64,000 bases of DNA from Candidatus Aminicenantota bacterium (lineage in GTDB: Bacteria > Acidobacteriota > Aminicenantia > JAMOAD01), in contig JAMOUT010000057.1 in the NCBI GenBank assembly GCA_027061995.1, positions 82,298-146,297 of the forward strand, in the 5' to 3' direction. A model generated the notes under the pieces. The model had not been told where the DNA came from and searched no databases. It saw nothing but the letters and a program-made list of their open reading frames with translations. The translations under genes and the position numbers were made by a program. Of the stretch, positions 17,465 through 28,718 are shown piece after piece (the first letter of the stretch is position 1; each line of letters opens with the position of its first letter).

Positions 17465-20038
17465 ATGATAAAAAGTTTAAACCTTGATCAAATCCCGATT
17501 ATTTCAAAAACAATAATTGATATTTTTAAATATGAAAGAAAAAATCAGATAGAATTTTCTCAAACATTATCGGAGATTATTGCTAAAGATCCAGGATTGT
17601 CATCTAAAATATTAAAATTTGCCAATTCCCCTTATTATGGGTTTATGGGGAAAATATCCACCGTTAGACATGCTATTAATCTCTTGGGAGTTGAAACAGT
17701 AAAAAACATAGTATTAAGGTCATCAATAACCGATATTTTTCTGAAACTTAAAAATGATAAAATATTAAAAAATATTTATACATATTTTCTGAAAAGGGGT
17801 TTAATTGCCGGTGTTGTTAGTAAAATATTGTGTGAAACACTTGGCTTGGGAACTCCGGAGAGTTTTTTGTTGAGAGGAACTTTACTTAAAATCGGTAATA
17901 TAGCTTTGATAATGAATTTTGAAGAAAAATATGATTTTGTTGTGGAAAAATTGTATGACAATGATTTATTAGACGAGGAAAGGAGAAGATTCGGGACTGA
18001 TTCTGTTGAAGTTGGTAAATACCTTGTTGAACAATGGAATTTCCCTTATGAATTCTATCAGTCAATTGACAACCACATTGAGATTAAAAACAATGATTAT
18101 ATTTCAAAAGTTGCTTATATCTCAAATCTGTTTTCCGAATTATTGTTATTGAAGGATGAAACAAAAAGGGACCTATTGATGGATAGATTTAAAGTTAAAT
18201 TAAAAGAGATATTTAATTTAAGCTTTTCGGATATAGATGTATTTAAAGGGGAGTTAGAGCTTGAAATAAAATTGTTTATAGAAGGTGCCCCCGAATTTAG
18301 TGATAATTGTAAAGAGGTGTTGGAGCTTTTCGATAATATACAGAAAAAACTTGTGGAAGAGATTAATGACCTCGAAGAGATTAATAAAAAACTAAATAAA
18401 TTGAAGAATCAAATTGCCTTGGAAAAAAAATACCTTAAACTAAATCTTAGATTCGCAAAAAGCTTATCATGGATTAGTGAACCTCAATATCTTATAAACA
18501 AAATATTACATCAGATAAATTATTTAACTCAAAAAGCCGAAGCAAAATTTATATTTTGGGATATTAACTCAAAGCAATTTTATGCTTATAAATTAAATGA
18601 TTCAAAAAATAATGTTTACATATATGATTTAAAAAAAGCTCCGCTTTATGAGAGAAGTTATAAATTAAGAGAGATTCAAATTAAAAATTTTGATGATAGT
18701 ATATTGGTTGTTATCCCTGTCTTTTATGAAACAACATCCTATGGTATTATCCCGATTTTATTTGAAAATAAAAAAGATTATTCATCGGAATTGATAAGTG
18801 CTATTGAGACAGCTGCAAATATTGTGGCTAATGCTTTTAATAATTATTATTCAAATGAGAGGGTAAAAAAAGAGATAATAAAAAAATATGTAATGTTTGA
18901 TGAAATTAAAAACGGGATGTTTAATAATCAGAGGATGAAAGAGATAATAAAAGAACTGCAATTGTATAATATTCACAAATATATATTAAGAAGTATTATA
19001 CATAAATTAAATAATAAATTAACACCGGTGATAGGGTATGCTCAGATGATTGAGGGAAAATCCGCAGATGAAAAGATGAATGAGAGAGTTTCGATAATAA
19101 GGAAAAATTCGGATGAAGTGGTTCAAATCTTAAATCGTTTATTTGAGCAATTCTCAGCTCCTGTTCTTCAAAAAGAGATTATTAATCTGAATATGTTGAT
19201 TAAAGAGAAGATACAATTGATAGATTATAAGATAAAAGAGGAGGGGATTAAAGTTGAATTTGAACTTGAAAACGGATTGCCGGATATATATTTTTCAAGG
19301 GTTCAACTTGGAGATGTAATAATGAATCTGATTGTGAATTCAATTGAAGCTGTGGAACGGACAGATAAAGCTGAGAAAAGACTAAAGGTGAAAACCTATT
19401 ATGATTCCCTGAATTTTTATATTGAGGTTAGTGATAATGGGGTAGGGATAGATGAAAAGATACAGGAAAAAATATTCGAACCGTTTTTTACAACTTATGA
19501 TAATAAAAACGGATTAGGGTTAAATTTTGTTCATGGTTTTGTTAATGCAAATCAGGGTTCAATAGATATAAAAAGTAAAGTTGGGGTCGGAACAACAATA
19601 ACAATATCTTTTTATGCGAAAACCATTAAACAACCTAAGAAAGAAAAAATAGATAAGGGTAATTTTAAAATATTGATTGTGGATGATGAAGAGAGTTTGG
19701 TTGAATTACTTACCGAATTTTTGAATTATGAGGGATTAAACAATATAAGCACGGCAAAAGACGGAGAGAAAGCTATTAATTTGATTAAAAAGAATCAATA
19801 TAATCTTATTATTACCGATATAAGGATGCCGAAAGTATCAGGAATAGAGCTTTACAGGTGGTTGAAGAGTGAGAAAAAAGATGTTGATGTGATTTTTATA
19901 ACAGCTGAGATTTCTTCGGAAGAATTGAATAAAATTATTAATAATGATAAAATCCCGATATTACAAAAACCTTTCTCCTTAATGGAATTTACAGGGTTGA
20001 TTTATGAATTTATAAGTAAGAAATATATGGAGGTATAA
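17465..20038 (+). CDS. HDOD domain-histidine kinase-receiver protein
   Basis: 857 residues, cytoplasmic. Order: HDOD domain (about 1-260: [36 protein letters not shown]); a coiled linker; a GAF-like domain (about 320-460); a phosphoacceptor helix with H513 in [16 protein letters not shown]; an ATPase domain ([39 protein letters not shown]); and a receiver (D740, D741, phospho-acceptor D785 in TDIRMPK, Lys in QKPF). HDOD plus hybrid kinase in one chain is uncommon. Its stop is one base from the pyruvate phosphate dikinase start, so the two are almost surely co-transcribed. The signal sensed is unknown. Confidence 0.85.
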   Translation: MIKSLNLDQIPIISKTIIDIFKYERKNQIEFSQTLSEIIAKDPGLSSKILKFANSPYYGFMGKISTVRHAINLLGVETVKNIVLRSSITDIFLKLKNDKILKNIYTYFLKRGLIAGVVSKILCETLGLGTPESFLLRGTLLKIGNIALIMNFEEKYDFVVEKLYDNDLLDEERRRFGTDSVEVGKYLVEQWNFPYEFYQSIDNHIEIKNNDYISKVAYISNLFSELLLLKDETKRDLLMDRFKVKLKEIFNLSFSDIDVFKGELELEIKLFIEGAPEFSDNCKEVLELFDNIQKKLVEEINDLEEINKKLNKLKNQIALEKKYLKLNLRFAKSLSWISEPQYLINKILHQINYLTQKAEAKFIFWDINSKQFYAYKLNDSKNNVYIYDLKKAPLYERSYKLREIQIKNFDDSILVVIPVFYETTSYGIIPILFENKKDYSSELISAIETAANIVANAFNNYYSNERVKKEIIKKYVMFDEIKNGMFNNQRMKEIIKELQLYNIHKYILRSIIHKLNNKLTPVIGYAQMIEGKSADEKMNERVSIIRKNSDEVVQILNRLFEQFSAPVLQKEIINLNMLIKEKIQLIDYKIKEEGIKVEFELENGLPDIYFSRVQLGDVIMNLIVNSIEAVERTDKAEKRLKVKTYYDSLNFYIEVSDNGVGIDEKIQEKIFEPFFTTYDNKNGLGLNFVHGFVNANQGSIDIKSKVGVGTTITISFYAKTIKQPKKEKIDKGNFKILIVDDEESLVELLTEFLNYEGLNNISTAKDGEKAINLIKKNQYNLIITDIRMPKVSGIELYRWLKSEKKDVDVIFITAEISSEELNKIINNDKIPILQKPFSLMEFTGLIYEFISKKYMEV

Positions 20039-20039
20039 T

Positions 20040-22799
20040 ATGAAAAAATATGTTTATCTTTTTGGTAATGGAAAGGCTGAAGGAAACAGTTCGATGAAAA
20101 ATTTACTTGGAGGAAAAGGAGCGAATCTTGCCGAGATGGCGAATCTCGGAATTCCTGTTCCCCCGGGTTTTACTATTTCTACGGAAGTATGCACCTACTA
20201 TTATAAGAACAAAACTTATCCGGAAGGGTTAAAGGATGAAGTTCTTAATGCTTTGAAAAATGTTGAAAAAATGGTGGAGAAAAAGTTTGGTGATGAGAAA
20301 AACCCTCTTCTTGTATCTGTCAGATCGGGAGCGAGAGTTTCTATGCCCGGGATGATGGATACTGTTTTAAATCTCGGGATTAATGACACAACTGTTAATG
20401 GTTTGGCTGCCCTTACAAATAATGAAAGATTTGCGTGGGATAGTTATAGAAGATTTATACAGATGTTCGGTAATGTTGTCATGGGGATTGATTCCTCGAA
20501 ATTCGAACATATTTTATCGGGGTTAAAAAAGGAAAAGGGGGTGGAATATGATACTGAACTTGATGCTGATGATTTGAAGAAATTAGTCGATTTATATAAA
20601 GAGTTTGTCCGAAAAGAAAAAGGGGAAGATTTTCCTCAGGATCCTTATAAACAGATGTGGATGGCGATTGATGCGGTTTTTAAATCTTGGGATAATGAAA
20701 GAGCTATTGCCTATAGGAGGATGCATCAAATATCCGATGATTGGGGAACAGCTGTTAATGTTGTGGCTATGGTTTACGGTAATATGGGCGATAATAGTGG
20801 GACCGGTGTTGCATTTACAAGGGATCCTGCAACAGGGGAGAAAAAATTCTTCGGAGAGTTTTTGATTAATGCTCAGGGAGAAGATGTTGTTGCCGGAATT
20901 AGAACCCCTCAAGCCATTACTCTTAAAGATTCTCGAAAATGGGCGAAGGAACACAATATTTCCGAAGAGGAAAGGAGAACAAAATATCCCTCTCTTGAAG
21001 AATATATGCCTGAAGTTTATAAACAGCTTGTTGAAATATATCAAAAACTTGAAAAACATTATAGGGATATGCAGGATCTTGAGTTTACAATTGAACGGGG
21101 AAAATTATGGATGCTTCAAACAAGAACAGGTAAAAGAACAGGTTTTGCAGCTGTTAATATTGCAATAGATATGGTGGATGAAGGTTTGATTACAGAGAAA
21201 GAGGCTTTATTAAGAATAGAGGGTGAACATCTTACTCAATTGATGAACCCGATATTCGACCCCGAAGATGTTAAAAAAGCGAAAGGGGAAGGAAGAATTG
21301 TTGCGAAGGGATTACCGGCGGGCCCGGGAGCTGCGACCGGTAAAATAGTGTTTTATGCAGAAGATGCGGAAGCATGGGCGGAAAAAGGGGAAAAAGTCAT
21401 TTTAGTCAGAGATGAAACTTCTCCCGAGGATATTAAAGGGATGGATTCCGCCGAAGGTATTTTGACCGCTCGAGGTGGTATGACATCTCATGCTGCCGTT
21501 GTTGCGAGAGGAATGGGCAAAACATGTGTTGTTGGCTGCGGTGCCCTTGATATAGATTATGATAAAAAGGAGATGAAAGTTAGCGGTAAAGTATTAAAAG
21601 AGGGAGATTGGATTTCCATAGATGGTAATACGGGCGAAGTTATTCAGGGAAAAGTTAAGGTAAAACCTTCCGAAGTTGTTCAAGTAATGATTGAGAAAAC
21701 TCTTGATCCCGAGAATGCTCCGGTTTACAAAAAATTTGAAAAACTTATGAAATGGGCAGATAAATATAGGAAGTTAGGTGTCAGAACAAATGCGGATACT
21801 CCTAAGGATAGCGGAGTAGCAAGAAAATTCGGAGCGGAAGGAATAGGGTTGTGTAGAACGGAGCATATGTTTTTTGAGGGGGAAAGAATACAAGCGGTCA
21901 GAGAGATGATTCTCGCTGAAAATCTTGAAAATAGAAAAAAAGCTTTAGAAAAGATTTTACCGATGCAAAAGGAGGATTTTATCGGCATATTTAAAGCGAT
22001 GGCGGGATTTCCGGTAACAATAAGACTTCTTGATCCCCCGCTTCACGAGTTTTTACCTCATGAAGAGGAAGATATAAAAGAACTCTCAAATGAGATGGGC
22101 GTTGATTTTGAGACCTTAAAATCAAAAGTGGAATCCCTTAAAGAGATGAATCCTATGTTGGGTCATCGAGGTTGTAGGCTTGGAATATCTTATCCGGAGA
22201 TTACGGAGATGCAGACAAGAGCGATTATTGAAGCTGCTCTTGAAGTTAAAAAACAGGGGATTGAGGTGAAACCCGAAATAATGATTCCTCTCGTAGGACA
22301 TTATAAGGAGTTTGAATTACAGAAGGATATAGTTGATAGAACTGCAAAAGAGGTGATGGAAGAGAGAGGAGAAACAATAGATTATCTTGTGGGAACAATG
22401 ATAGAACTTCCGAGGGCAGCCTTAACAGCCGATGAAATAGCACAAAATGCTGAATTTTTCTCTTTCGGAACAAATGATTTGACTCAAACAACTTTCGGAT
22501 TGTCCAGAGATGATGCCGGAAAATTTTTACCCGAATATATTGAAAAAGGGATATATAGTGTGGATCCTTTTGTTGCAATTGATCAAAAGGGGTTGGGTGA
22601 GTTGATGAAAATCGGGGTTGAAAAAGGCAGAAGCACAAGAAAAGATATTAAAATCGGAATCTGTGGCGAACACGGTGGTGAGCCATCTTCAGTTAAATTT
22701 TGCCATAGAATTGGATTTAACTATGTTAGTTGTTCCCCTTACAGGGTCCCTATCGCAAGATTATCCGCAGCTCAGGCAGTTATTGAAGAGGAAAATTAA
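20040..22799 (+). CDS. ppdK: Pyruvate, phosphate dikinase
   Basis: 919 residues; the family is usually 870-910. It interconverts pyruvate, ATP and phosphate with phosphoenolpyruvate, AMP and pyrophosphate, supporting gluconeogenesis or PPi-based glycolysis in anaerobes. Visible: N-terminal ATP-grasp domain ([31 protein letters not shown]), the phospho-histidine domain with H484 in [17 protein letters not shown], and the C-terminal PEP-binding barrel with [10 protein letters not shown] holding the catalytic Cys. ATGGAGGTATA precedes the ATG. A clear terminator follows. The kinase gene upstream is in the same unit. Confidence 0.97.
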   Translation: MKKYVYLFGNGKAEGNSSMKNLLGGKGANLAEMANLGIPVPPGFTISTEVCTYYYKNKTYPEGLKDEVLNALKNVEKMVEKKFGDEKNPLLVSVRSGARVSMPGMMDTVLNLGINDTTVNGLAALTNNERFAWDSYRRFIQMFGNVVMGIDSSKFEHILSGLKKEKGVEYDTELDADDLKKLVDLYKEFVRKEKGEDFPQDPYKQMWMAIDAVFKSWDNERAIAYRRMHQISDDWGTAVNVVAMVYGNMGDNSGTGVAFTRDPATGEKKFFGEFLINAQGEDVVAGIRTPQAITLKDSRKWAKEHNISEEERRTKYPSLEEYMPEVYKQLVEIYQKLEKHYRDMQDLEFTIERGKLWMLQTRTGKRTGFAAVNIAIDMVDEGLITEKEALLRIEGEHLTQLMNPIFDPEDVKKAKGEGRIVAKGLPAGPGAATGKIVFYAEDAEAWAEKGEKVILVRDETSPEDIKGMDSAEGILTARGGMTSHAAVVARGMGKTCVVGCGALDIDYDKKEMKVSGKVLKEGDWISIDGNTGEVIQGKVKVKPSEVVQVMIEKTLDPENAPVYKKFEKLMKWADKYRKLGVRTNADTPKDSGVARKFGAEGIGLCRTEHMFFEGERIQAVREMILAENLENRKKALEKILPMQKEDFIGIFKAMAGFPVTIRLLDPPLHEFLPHEEEDIKELSNEMGVDFETLKSKVESLKEMNPMLGHRGCRLGISYPEITEMQTRAIIEAALEVKKQGIEVKPEIMIPLVGHYKEFELQKDIVDRTAKEVMEERGETIDYLVGTMIELPRAALTADEIAQNAEFFSFGTNDLTQTTFGLSRDDAGKFLPEYIEKGIYSVDPFVAIDQKGLGELMKIGVEKGRSTRKDIKIGICGEHGGEPSSVKFCHRIGFNYVSCSPYRVPIARLSAAQAVIEEEN

Positions 22800-22808
22800 T
22801 AAATTGAT

Positions 22809-22848
22809 AAAAAAAAAGGGAGAATTTAAAAAATTCTCCCTTTTTTTA
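22809..22848 (+). terminator. Rho-independent terminator after ppdK
   Basis: Perfect 10-bp stem GGGAGAATTT / AAATTCTCCC (22818-22840) with a 3-nt loop, followed by seven T. An A-run on the left lets it work for the convergent minus-strand gene too. Confidence 0.9.
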
Positions 22849-22864
22849 TTTAAACTTATTGTCA

Positions 22865-23617
22865 TCAGAAAGTATAAGCTATACCTCCTTTAACCATAAA
22901 ACCATTCCAAATACCACCATCGACAAAAACAGAACCATTCTGAATTATTTCAACTCTGATTCCGAAATTTATTATTAAAACCGGGAGGTATGATATTTTT
23001 ATATCCTCAATCTCGGTTAAATCCTCTGATTCGTTTATTGTATAGCTACCCTTTTTTTTATTATGCGAGTAGTAAGCACCAATAGCATTATAATTCAAAT
23101 TTCCTTTAAGGGGTGAGATACCTCCGCCGAATGATATATACGGGTGGATTTTTCCTTCAACCAAAAGATCCCATTTTAAATCAACCACAAAGGCGGAATA
23201 ATTTATAATTAAATTTCCCTCTGCATTTGATGATATGTAATCACCCGATACAAAATTCTGTCTGACATGTCCTGATATAATTATTTTGGAATCTATGCGA
23301 AAGTAGGAAAAACCGAGAGAAAAACTCCCTTTTTCACCACCCGGATAAATTCTTATCTGGAAATTAACTCCACCCCCAGAGGAATCAAAGTTTACATCCT
23401 GGGAGTAATCTCCCAGGGTTTGTGCGGGGTAATCATTTTTAATATTGTCTTGCAAATTATCTTTAAGCAAATCATTTAATTTATCCTCTATTGTGTTTTT
23501 TAAAAGATTCAATGACCAATTACCATAACCTACGGATATGTAATATTTTGGATTTGAAAAACCAAATGATATGATTAAAATCATGTAAAAAAACATAAAA
23601 ATCATTTTTTTTATCAT
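22865..23617 (-). CDS. Predicted outer-membrane beta-barrel protein
   Basis: 250 residues, not matched to a named family. It has an N-terminal signal peptide (MIKKMIFMFFYMILIISFGFS) and then amphipathic beta-strands with alternating aromatic residues (GVNFQIRIYPGGEKGSFSLG, YISFGGGISPLKG). It ends in an aromatic residue (GGIAYTF), the usual outer-membrane assembly signal. The start overlaps the stop of the Maf gene by 4 nt (ATGA type), so the two are coupled. A porin-like or surface role is likely; nothing more specific can be read. Confidence 0.65.
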   Translation of the reverse strand: MIKKMIFMFFYMILIISFGFSNPKYYISVGYGNWSLNLLKNTIEDKLNDLLKDNLQDNIKNDYPAQTLGDYSQDVNFDSSGGGVNFQIRIYPGGEKGSFSLGFSYFRIDSKIIISGHVRQNFVSGDYISSNAEGNLIINYSAFVVDLKWDLLVEGKIHPYISFGGGISPLKGNLNYNAIGAYYSHNKKKGSYTINESEDLTEIEDIKISYLPVLIINFGIRVEIIQNGSVFVDGGIWNGFMVKGGIAYTF

Positions 23618-25404
23618 TTTTTACCCTCCTTTTTTATTTTTATATTATACAATGATGAATTAAAATCATCTATTATCTCTTTGATTAATGACAGCATCTT
23701 AGTATAATAGGTTATATAACTTGTCTTAAAATTATTGAAATTACCATCTTTTTTATATTTGTTCTGGTCCTTTAAAAACTGATATATCGGCTCTTGGGTA
23801 TAATTTTCGATTATTTCCGCTGTTTCCGGGTTGGAATAGATATAATTGTATCCTTTTGATAAATCATCAATGGACAGGTTGTCCTTTTTAAGAAGTTTTA
23901 AATTTTCTTCTATATTCAAAAGGATGTTTTTGAAATTTTTTATATATATTTTAAGAAATCGCTTGATTTTTTTCCATTTATCTTTTGTAATGCTATTTGA
24001 ATGAATTTTACCTATCTCTTTGAAAAACTCCCTTTTGCTTGCTTTAAGTTTAAGAACTTCAAACCATGATTGTGAATTATATATTGAGTCAAAAAAACCA
24101 CCCTCTGTAATATTGATATATTTTTCATCCTTTTTAAGGATGGAACTTATATATTCTTTGTATTTCTCAAGTTTATAATTTGTTAATATATATCTTCCGA
24201 ATATATCCCGAACGGTTTTATTCTCTTTTGTATTTATTATCGAGTGTCTTTTGGCTGAAATATAAGTTTGATTATTCCTTTTATAAATCCAATCATTATC
24301 ATATATTGTTTCCCTCGTATATTTCAGATTATACGGGAAGGAAAGGTCCTGACCGATGAATAGGATAGGGGAGGCTCCCATAAAATGGGCAACTTCAAGC
24401 GCAAGGGATGCAACAGTTCCCCAAGTGTTAAGGTGTGATATCTCGCCTATGAAATTTTCAAGTAATTCAAGAAGGGGTTTGTCAAAGATAGTAAGGAAAA
24501 CTTTATCTTTAAATTCATCAAAAACTCTCGAATCAACCGATGGTTCTGTTATCAGATATGTTTTTTTTGTTTTAATGTTTTTAAGGTGAAGATAATTAAA
24601 ATAGGAGGGATCTCCCGCAACAACAAAATGGGGTTCAATATTTAAACTTAGCAATGGTTTTAATGCGGTATCAGTGGAGATTATTATCCCTCTTTTTTCC
24701 ATATCTTTTAAATAGAGTATGTTTTTATCAAGAGAGGGGCCTGCCGAAACTATTATAGCGGGAACATCGCTGAAAAGATTTCTTAATCTGTTTATCGGGG
24801 GTGATTTTGTAATGATTTCAAGATTATTTAAAATATTTTTTTGAACTCTTCTGCCATCCTTCATCCTTGTAACAAAATCATAAACCAATTGAAGAGCGGT
24901 ATTATTTATCTTCTCCAAGATAGTATCTATCTCTGTTTTTAAGAGATTATTAATTATGGGATGAATTATATAATCTATCTTATCAAGTTTGACAATATCA
25001 ATCCCCTCTTGTATCTTTTGTTCAAAATCATTCTTTTGCGGTATTATCATTGTGAAAAAATCAAAATGATTGATATATTCGTCCATATTAAGATTTTTTA
25101 CCGCAAATGATAGAAGTTCGGGGTAGGGTTCTATGTAAAACACCCTCTTCCCCTTATCTATTTTATTTAATACTTCTTTTAAAAAATAGGGGCTTCCTCC
25201 ACCTATGATAACAATGTGGTCCTCTTTAATCGATATGTTTTCAGCCTGTCTTTCCCCCTCTTTAACAGGGTTATATTTAGAAAACAGGTAGGTGGGATTT
25301 CCGTTTCTTTCTATTATGAGAATGGGGTTATTGTCTTTTGCTTTTGCTTCGAAAAATCGGAGTATATTATTCGGAGGGGTATTATCCGGCTCCATCTGAT
25401 TCAT
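23614..25404 (-). CDS. Maf/DUF115 motility-associated glycosyltransferase-like protein
   Basis: 596 residues. The central DUF115 (MAF_flag10) domain is clear: IIVSAGPSLDKNILYLKDM, IISTDTALKPLLSLNIEPHF, VVAGDPSYFNY, and LNTWGTVASLALEVAHFMGA followed by ILFIGQDLSFPYNLKYTRE. Maf proteins transfer nonulosonic acids such as pseudaminic or legionaminic acid to flagellin before export. The gene lies about 4 kb downstream of flagellin on the same strand, in keeping with that role. No sugar-biosynthesis genes are nearby. The start is the ATG with a weak GAGTGATAG upstream. Confidence 0.85.
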   Translation of the reverse strand: MNQMEPDNTPPNNILRFFEAKAKDNNPILIIERNGNPTYLFSKYNPVKEGERQAENISIKEDHIVIIGGGSPYFLKEVLNKIDKGKRVFYIEPYPELLSFAVKNLNMDEYINHFDFFTMIIPQKNDFEQKIQEGIDIVKLDKIDYIIHPIINNLLKTEIDTILEKINNTALQLVYDFVTRMKDGRRVQKNILNNLEIITKSPPINRLRNLFSDVPAIIVSAGPSLDKNILYLKDMEKRGIIISTDTALKPLLSLNIEPHFVVAGDPSYFNYLHLKNIKTKKTYLITEPSVDSRVFDEFKDKVFLTIFDKPLLELLENFIGEISHLNTWGTVASLALEVAHFMGASPILFIGQDLSFPYNLKYTRETIYDNDWIYKRNNQTYISAKRHSIINTKENKTVRDIFGRYILTNYKLEKYKEYISSILKKDEKYINITEGGFFDSIYNSQSWFEVLKLKASKREFFKEIGKIHSNSITKDKWKKIKRFLKIYIKNFKNILLNIEENLKLLKKDNLSIDDLSKGYNYIYSNPETAEIIENYTQEPIYQFLKDQNKYKKDGNFNNFKTSYITYYTKMLSLIKEIIDDFNSSLYNIKIKKEGKK

Positions 25405-25408
25405 ACTA

Positions 25409-25828
25409 TCACTCTCCTATAATTTGTATTAATATCTCTCTGTCTCTGTCTCTCTCATCAAAGTTTAATACGATTATCTGTTGCCAGGTTCCGAGAAAAA
25501 GTTTACCGTTAACAAAAGGGATGGATAATGATGTCTTCTGGAGAGAAGAGCGAAGGTGGGAAAATCCATTATAATCTCCCCATGTTTTTGTATGATGGTA
25601 AGGTTTGTCTGAAGGGGCGATTTTTTCCATTAATTCTTCATAATCTTTCATTAGATTGGGTTCATATTCTATGGTTGTGATTCCTCCTGTTGAACCTTTG
25701 ATACTGATTATTACGATTCCTGCGGAAAAATTTTCTTCCATGATAAAATTTTGAACCTCGGAAGTTATATCGACACTTCCGATTTTAGCCTTTAAAAAAC
25801 TTGATAATAATCTGCTTTTTACCCTCAT
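25409..25828 (-). CDS. YjbQ family (UPF0047) protein
   Basis: 139 residues, full length. The family signature is present: HHTKTWGDYNGFSHLRSSL, then FLGTWQQIIVLNFDERDRDR, and an N-terminal strand with ITSEVQNFI. YjbQ proteins show weak thiamine-phosphate synthase activity in vitro, but the physiological role is unclear. There is no Shine-Dalgarno; a promoter lies immediately upstream, giving a predicted leaderless mRNA. The Maf gene follows after 4 nt, so this promoter may also drive Maf and the outer-membrane protein. Confidence 0.88.
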   Translation of the reverse strand: MRVKSRLLSSFLKAKIGSVDITSEVQNFIMEENFSAGIVIISIKGSTGGITTIEYEPNLMKDYEELMEKIAPSDKPYHHTKTWGDYNGFSHLRSSLQKTSLSIPFVNGKLFLGTWQQIIVLNFDERDRDREILIQIIGE

Positions 25829-25833
25829 AAAAT

Positions 25834-25862
25834 AATATATTTTAAAATATGATTTTAGTCAA
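25834..25862 (-). promoter_or_regulatory. Promoter for yjbQ-maf-OMP unit, predicted leaderless
   Basis: Minus strand TTGACT, 17-nt spacer, TATATT, then five bases and the ATG. The predicted +1 (about 25827) falls inside the start codon. Confidence 0.6.
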
Positions 25863-26005
25863 TAGTGAAGGGATTAAATAATAAAATTAATAGCATGAAC
25901 TGTGGTAATAAAGGAATAAAAAATCTATTAATAATTATAAGTGTAAAAACAAGAAAATCCTGCGAATTTATAATAAAAGATACTATCTGTTGTCCTTAAT
26001 AATAA

Positions 26006-26341
26006 TTATTTATTTTCGTCTATGAAATAGGACGGTTGATCGGTTTTAGTAAATAGATTATTAAGATTTGAGCTTGTATTTTGAAGAAAACCTATTTTTT
26101 TTTGAATATTTGTGATTTTATCATTTAGGAACTCTCTCAATTCCATAATTTTATTTACCATGTTTTGTAATAACACTTTTTCTTCATCAGATTTAATCTG
26201 TCTTAACAATAATCTTTTAATTAATTTATCATTATCTTTTATAATTTTATCTACTAATTTCCAATTTCCCTCTAAAATTGCTTTTCTTTCTTCTTCTATA
26301 TTATTAGTAAGTTTTGCTATGGTGTCTTCGATATTATCCAT
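26006..26341 (-). CDS. FliT-like flagellar chaperone (tentative)
   Basis: 111 residues from MDNIEDTIAKL. It is all helical and highly charged: helix 1 about 3-25, helix 2 about 30-60 (KIIKDNDKLIKRLLLRQIKS), helix 3 about 62-95 (MVNKIMELREFLNDKITNIQ). This layout resembles FliT, the FliD chaperone, and other small flagellar export proteins, but no strong motif proves it. The start overlaps the fliS stop by 8 nt, so they are coupled. The longer reading of the frame to 26374 lies inside fliS and lacks a ribosome site. Confidence 0.6.
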   Translation of the reverse strand: MDNIEDTIAKLTNNIEEERKAILEGNWKLVDKIIKDNDKLIKRLLLRQIKSDEEKVLLQNMVNKIMELREFLNDKITNIQKKIGFLQNTSSNLNNLFTKTDQPSYFIDENK

Positions 26342-26783
26342 ATATCTCAACTCTTTTTTCACGAAGATTATCACTGAAATTTATCTCGTTTTGATCTGAA
26401 TTTTTTAGGTATTCCCCCTTTTTCTTTTTTATCATCTCATTCCATGCACTCAATAACTCTTTGAATATATTTTCCACCGAAATAATTTTTGTTATATCGT
26501 TTGAAAAATTTGAATCCGTTAATTCCTTGATGGAAAACAGATATAAATTATTAAGATTCTTTGATATGACTCCACCTTTATCATAATCAAGAATTGAACG
26601 GAGGTAAGAGATAACATCTATGGCTTTATTTATCCAATTAATTTTTTCCGACGGATTATTTTGTTCAATACTTTTCTTTATCTTCTCGAGATAATCAAGA
26701 AGTCCTCTGTAAATAAAGGAGATTAACTCATCATTGTTAAGGCTTAAAATCTCATTTTCAACATAATTTGTTTCAAAAGCCAT
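26334..26783 (-). CDS. fliS: Flagellin chaperone FliS
   Basis: 149 residues. FliS features: N-terminal TNYVENEILSLNNDELISFIYRGLLDYLEK region (ELISFIYRGLLDYLEK visible), then INKAIDVISYLRSILDYDKG, the conserved helix where other members read L..LD...GG. FliS keeps flagellin unpolymerised in the cytoplasm and hands it to the export gate. It follows fliD by 9 nt. It is a little longer than the common 125-135 residues because of a charged C-terminal tail. Confidence 0.9.
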   Translation of the reverse strand: MAFETNYVENEILSLNNDELISFIYRGLLDYLEKIKKSIEQNNPSEKINWINKAIDVISYLRSILDYDKGGVISKNLNNLYLFSIKELTDSNFSNDITKIISVENIFKELLSAWNEMIKKKKGEYLKNSDQNEINFSDNLREKRVEIYG

Positions 26784-26792
26784 TTTATTCTC

Positions 26793-28706
26793 CTATGAAA
26801 GATTTATACCGCTAAAATTACTTTGCAGACTCTGTAATAATTGCTGCATCTGTGCCATAGCCCTGTTTGCCGCATCAAATTCCTGAAATAATCGTTGTCT
26901 CTCATCTTCAAGTTGATCTTTAAAAGATTCTATCTTCTCATTTATAGTTTCAATGTTTTTATCAAGATTATTTAACTCTTTTACCAATTGACCTTCATTA
27001 TTGATGTCAGTGCTCATTAATGATTCAAGTTTGTTATTTAAATTGGAAACAACACCATAACTCAATTGAACATTACCAAATGAACCGGAGGAACTCATTG
27101 TTCCGTATATTTTAAGACCTTTTACAGGACCTTCTGTCCCGGTTAGAGTTCTTCCTTCTCCGGTAGCTGCGTATCCTCCGATTGTGCCTGCTATATCTGT
27201 TCCCGTATCTGTCAATGCTGTTGTTCCTACTCCAGTGCCATTTGCGGTGGCTGCAATATCGGATACAACGGATAATGTTTCTGATGATCCGTAATTATCT
27301 GTTTCAAAAACAAGATAGTTTCCGTTGCTTGTCGCTGTAATCGGGATATTATTATCATCCATTTCAGTATTTATTTTATCCATGATATCGGTTAGAGTGT
27401 CATTTTCGGAAAGATTAACAGTGTAATTTTTTGATTTATATGTTATGGTAAGTGTCTCATCCTGAGCAATACCTCCCGAAGGAACCTCTTCACTTCCTTG
27501 AACTTTGGCGATTTCAGCCGCTTGAGTTATATTCACAGAATAAGTTCCCGCTTGAGTATCTTCTGTCCTTAAAAGGTATGTAACATTATCATTGGTGGTA
27601 GAGCCTATTTCCTCAAACACTTTTTTTACACCTTGGTAATCATTTTGCAAGGCTGTTTCAAGTTTGTCGGTATCAAGATATATGGTTCCGTCATTGTTCA
27701 TTTTGATTCCGATATCGATTAATGATTTATAGGTATCAGAGCTATTACTCCCTTCAATTTGTGATGTTATCATGGATTGGATGGAAGATTGAACCGAAAG
27801 AGCGGCTGAATTACCTGACAAAATTCCCGCTTTGCCCGCTGCTGAATTATATGTGAATTGTTTATTAAGATAACCGATGATATCATTATATTTGGAGATA
27901 AAATCATTTAATTTTGATTCGACATTGGAAAAATCGTTAGAAATCTTGAGAGTGACGGTTTTACTTGCATCAGCCTCTTTTAAATTAAGGGTAACTCCTT
28001 CAATTACATCTGAGATTGTATTTGATGATCTTGTTATTGCATCACCCGCATCCGTTGTATTAACATTTATAAGAGCATCTTGGGCGGAAATCTTTTCAGT
28101 CATATTTGTTCCTACGCTTGAATCGGATATTGTAAAAGCATAATCACTACCTGTTTCGGTTGAAGTGATTTGTAATTTATAATCCGAACCATCATAGATG
28201 ATAGTTGCTCTGACATCAAGCTCATCAAGATTATTAATCGCATCCCTTAAACCCGTTAAAGAGCGGGTATCACCCGTTATATCAATATTTTTGGTTTTTC
28301 CGTTTTGTGTTATTGAGAAAGTTGTTCCATCAGTCAGAACATTATCACTCGGTGATGAAAAACCATCCGAGGAATCGGATTCCACGGTGGCAAGTTGACG
28401 AACGATTATATAATAATCTCCGTTTTGAGCGCCGCTTTGGGTTGTCGCGGTTAATATATCTTCATTTGATACGGAGGCTGAGCCTGTTGAGATAGAATCA
28501 AAATTTGCCAAATTTTCCGAAACAGATTGAAGTGATGATACTTTGGTGTTTAGTGTTTGAAGAGCTTTTTTCTCGGCTTCATAATTATATATCTCATTTT
28601 GATAGGTGTTTAAAGGATAGCTTTTAGCATAAATTATTTTATTAACAAGATCATTTACATCAAGCGGTCCTGCCGCAAACATGCCGCTATAAATAGAGCT
28701 ATCCAT
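26793..28706 (-). CDS. fliD: Filament cap protein FliD (HAP2)
   Basis: 637 residues. N-terminal FliD domain: GPLDVNDLVNKIIYAKSYPL and NYEAEKKALQTLNTKVSSLQ; middle VRQLATVESDSS; C-terminal coiled region ELNNLDKNIETINEKIESFK and the final DAANRAMAQMQQLLQSLQSN. It forms the cap at the filament tip that guides flagellin folding. It is longer than E. coli FliD (about 470) owing to surface-domain insertions rich in Thr, Ser and Asn. It lies between flaG and fliS, 12 nt after flaG. Confidence 0.95.
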   Translation of the reverse strand: MDSSIYSGMFAAGPLDVNDLVNKIIYAKSYPLNTYQNEIYNYEAEKKALQTLNTKVSSLQSVSENLANFDSISTGSASVSNEDILTATTQSGAQNGDYYIIVRQLATVESDSSDGFSSPSDNVLTDGTTFSITQNGKTKNIDITGDTRSLTGLRDAINNLDELDVRATIIYDGSDYKLQITSTETGSDYAFTISDSSVGTNMTEKISAQDALINVNTTDAGDAITRSSNTISDVIEGVTLNLKEADASKTVTLKISNDFSNVESKLNDFISKYNDIIGYLNKQFTYNSAAGKAGILSGNSAALSVQSSIQSMITSQIEGSNSSDTYKSLIDIGIKMNNDGTIYLDTDKLETALQNDYQGVKKVFEEIGSTTNDNVTYLLRTEDTQAGTYSVNITQAAEIAKVQGSEEVPSGGIAQDETLTITYKSKNYTVNLSENDTLTDIMDKINTEMDDNNIPITATSNGNYLVFETDNYGSSETLSVVSDIAATANGTGVGTTALTDTGTDIAGTIGGYAATGEGRTLTGTEGPVKGLKIYGTMSSSGSFGNVQLSYGVVSNLNNKLESLMSTDINNEGQLVKELNNLDKNIETINEKIESFKDQLEDERQRLFQEFDAANRAMAQMQQLLQSLQSNFSGINLS

Positions 28707-28718
28707 TATTACCTCCTT

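Noticed and set aside
20592-21059. 155-aa minus-strand open frame inside ppdK
   Set aside because: Shadow of the dikinase; ppdK is full length and conserved in this region.
22246-22638. 130-aa minus-strand open frame inside the ppdK 3' half
   Set aside because: Antisense shadow of conserved PEP-binding domain coding sequence.
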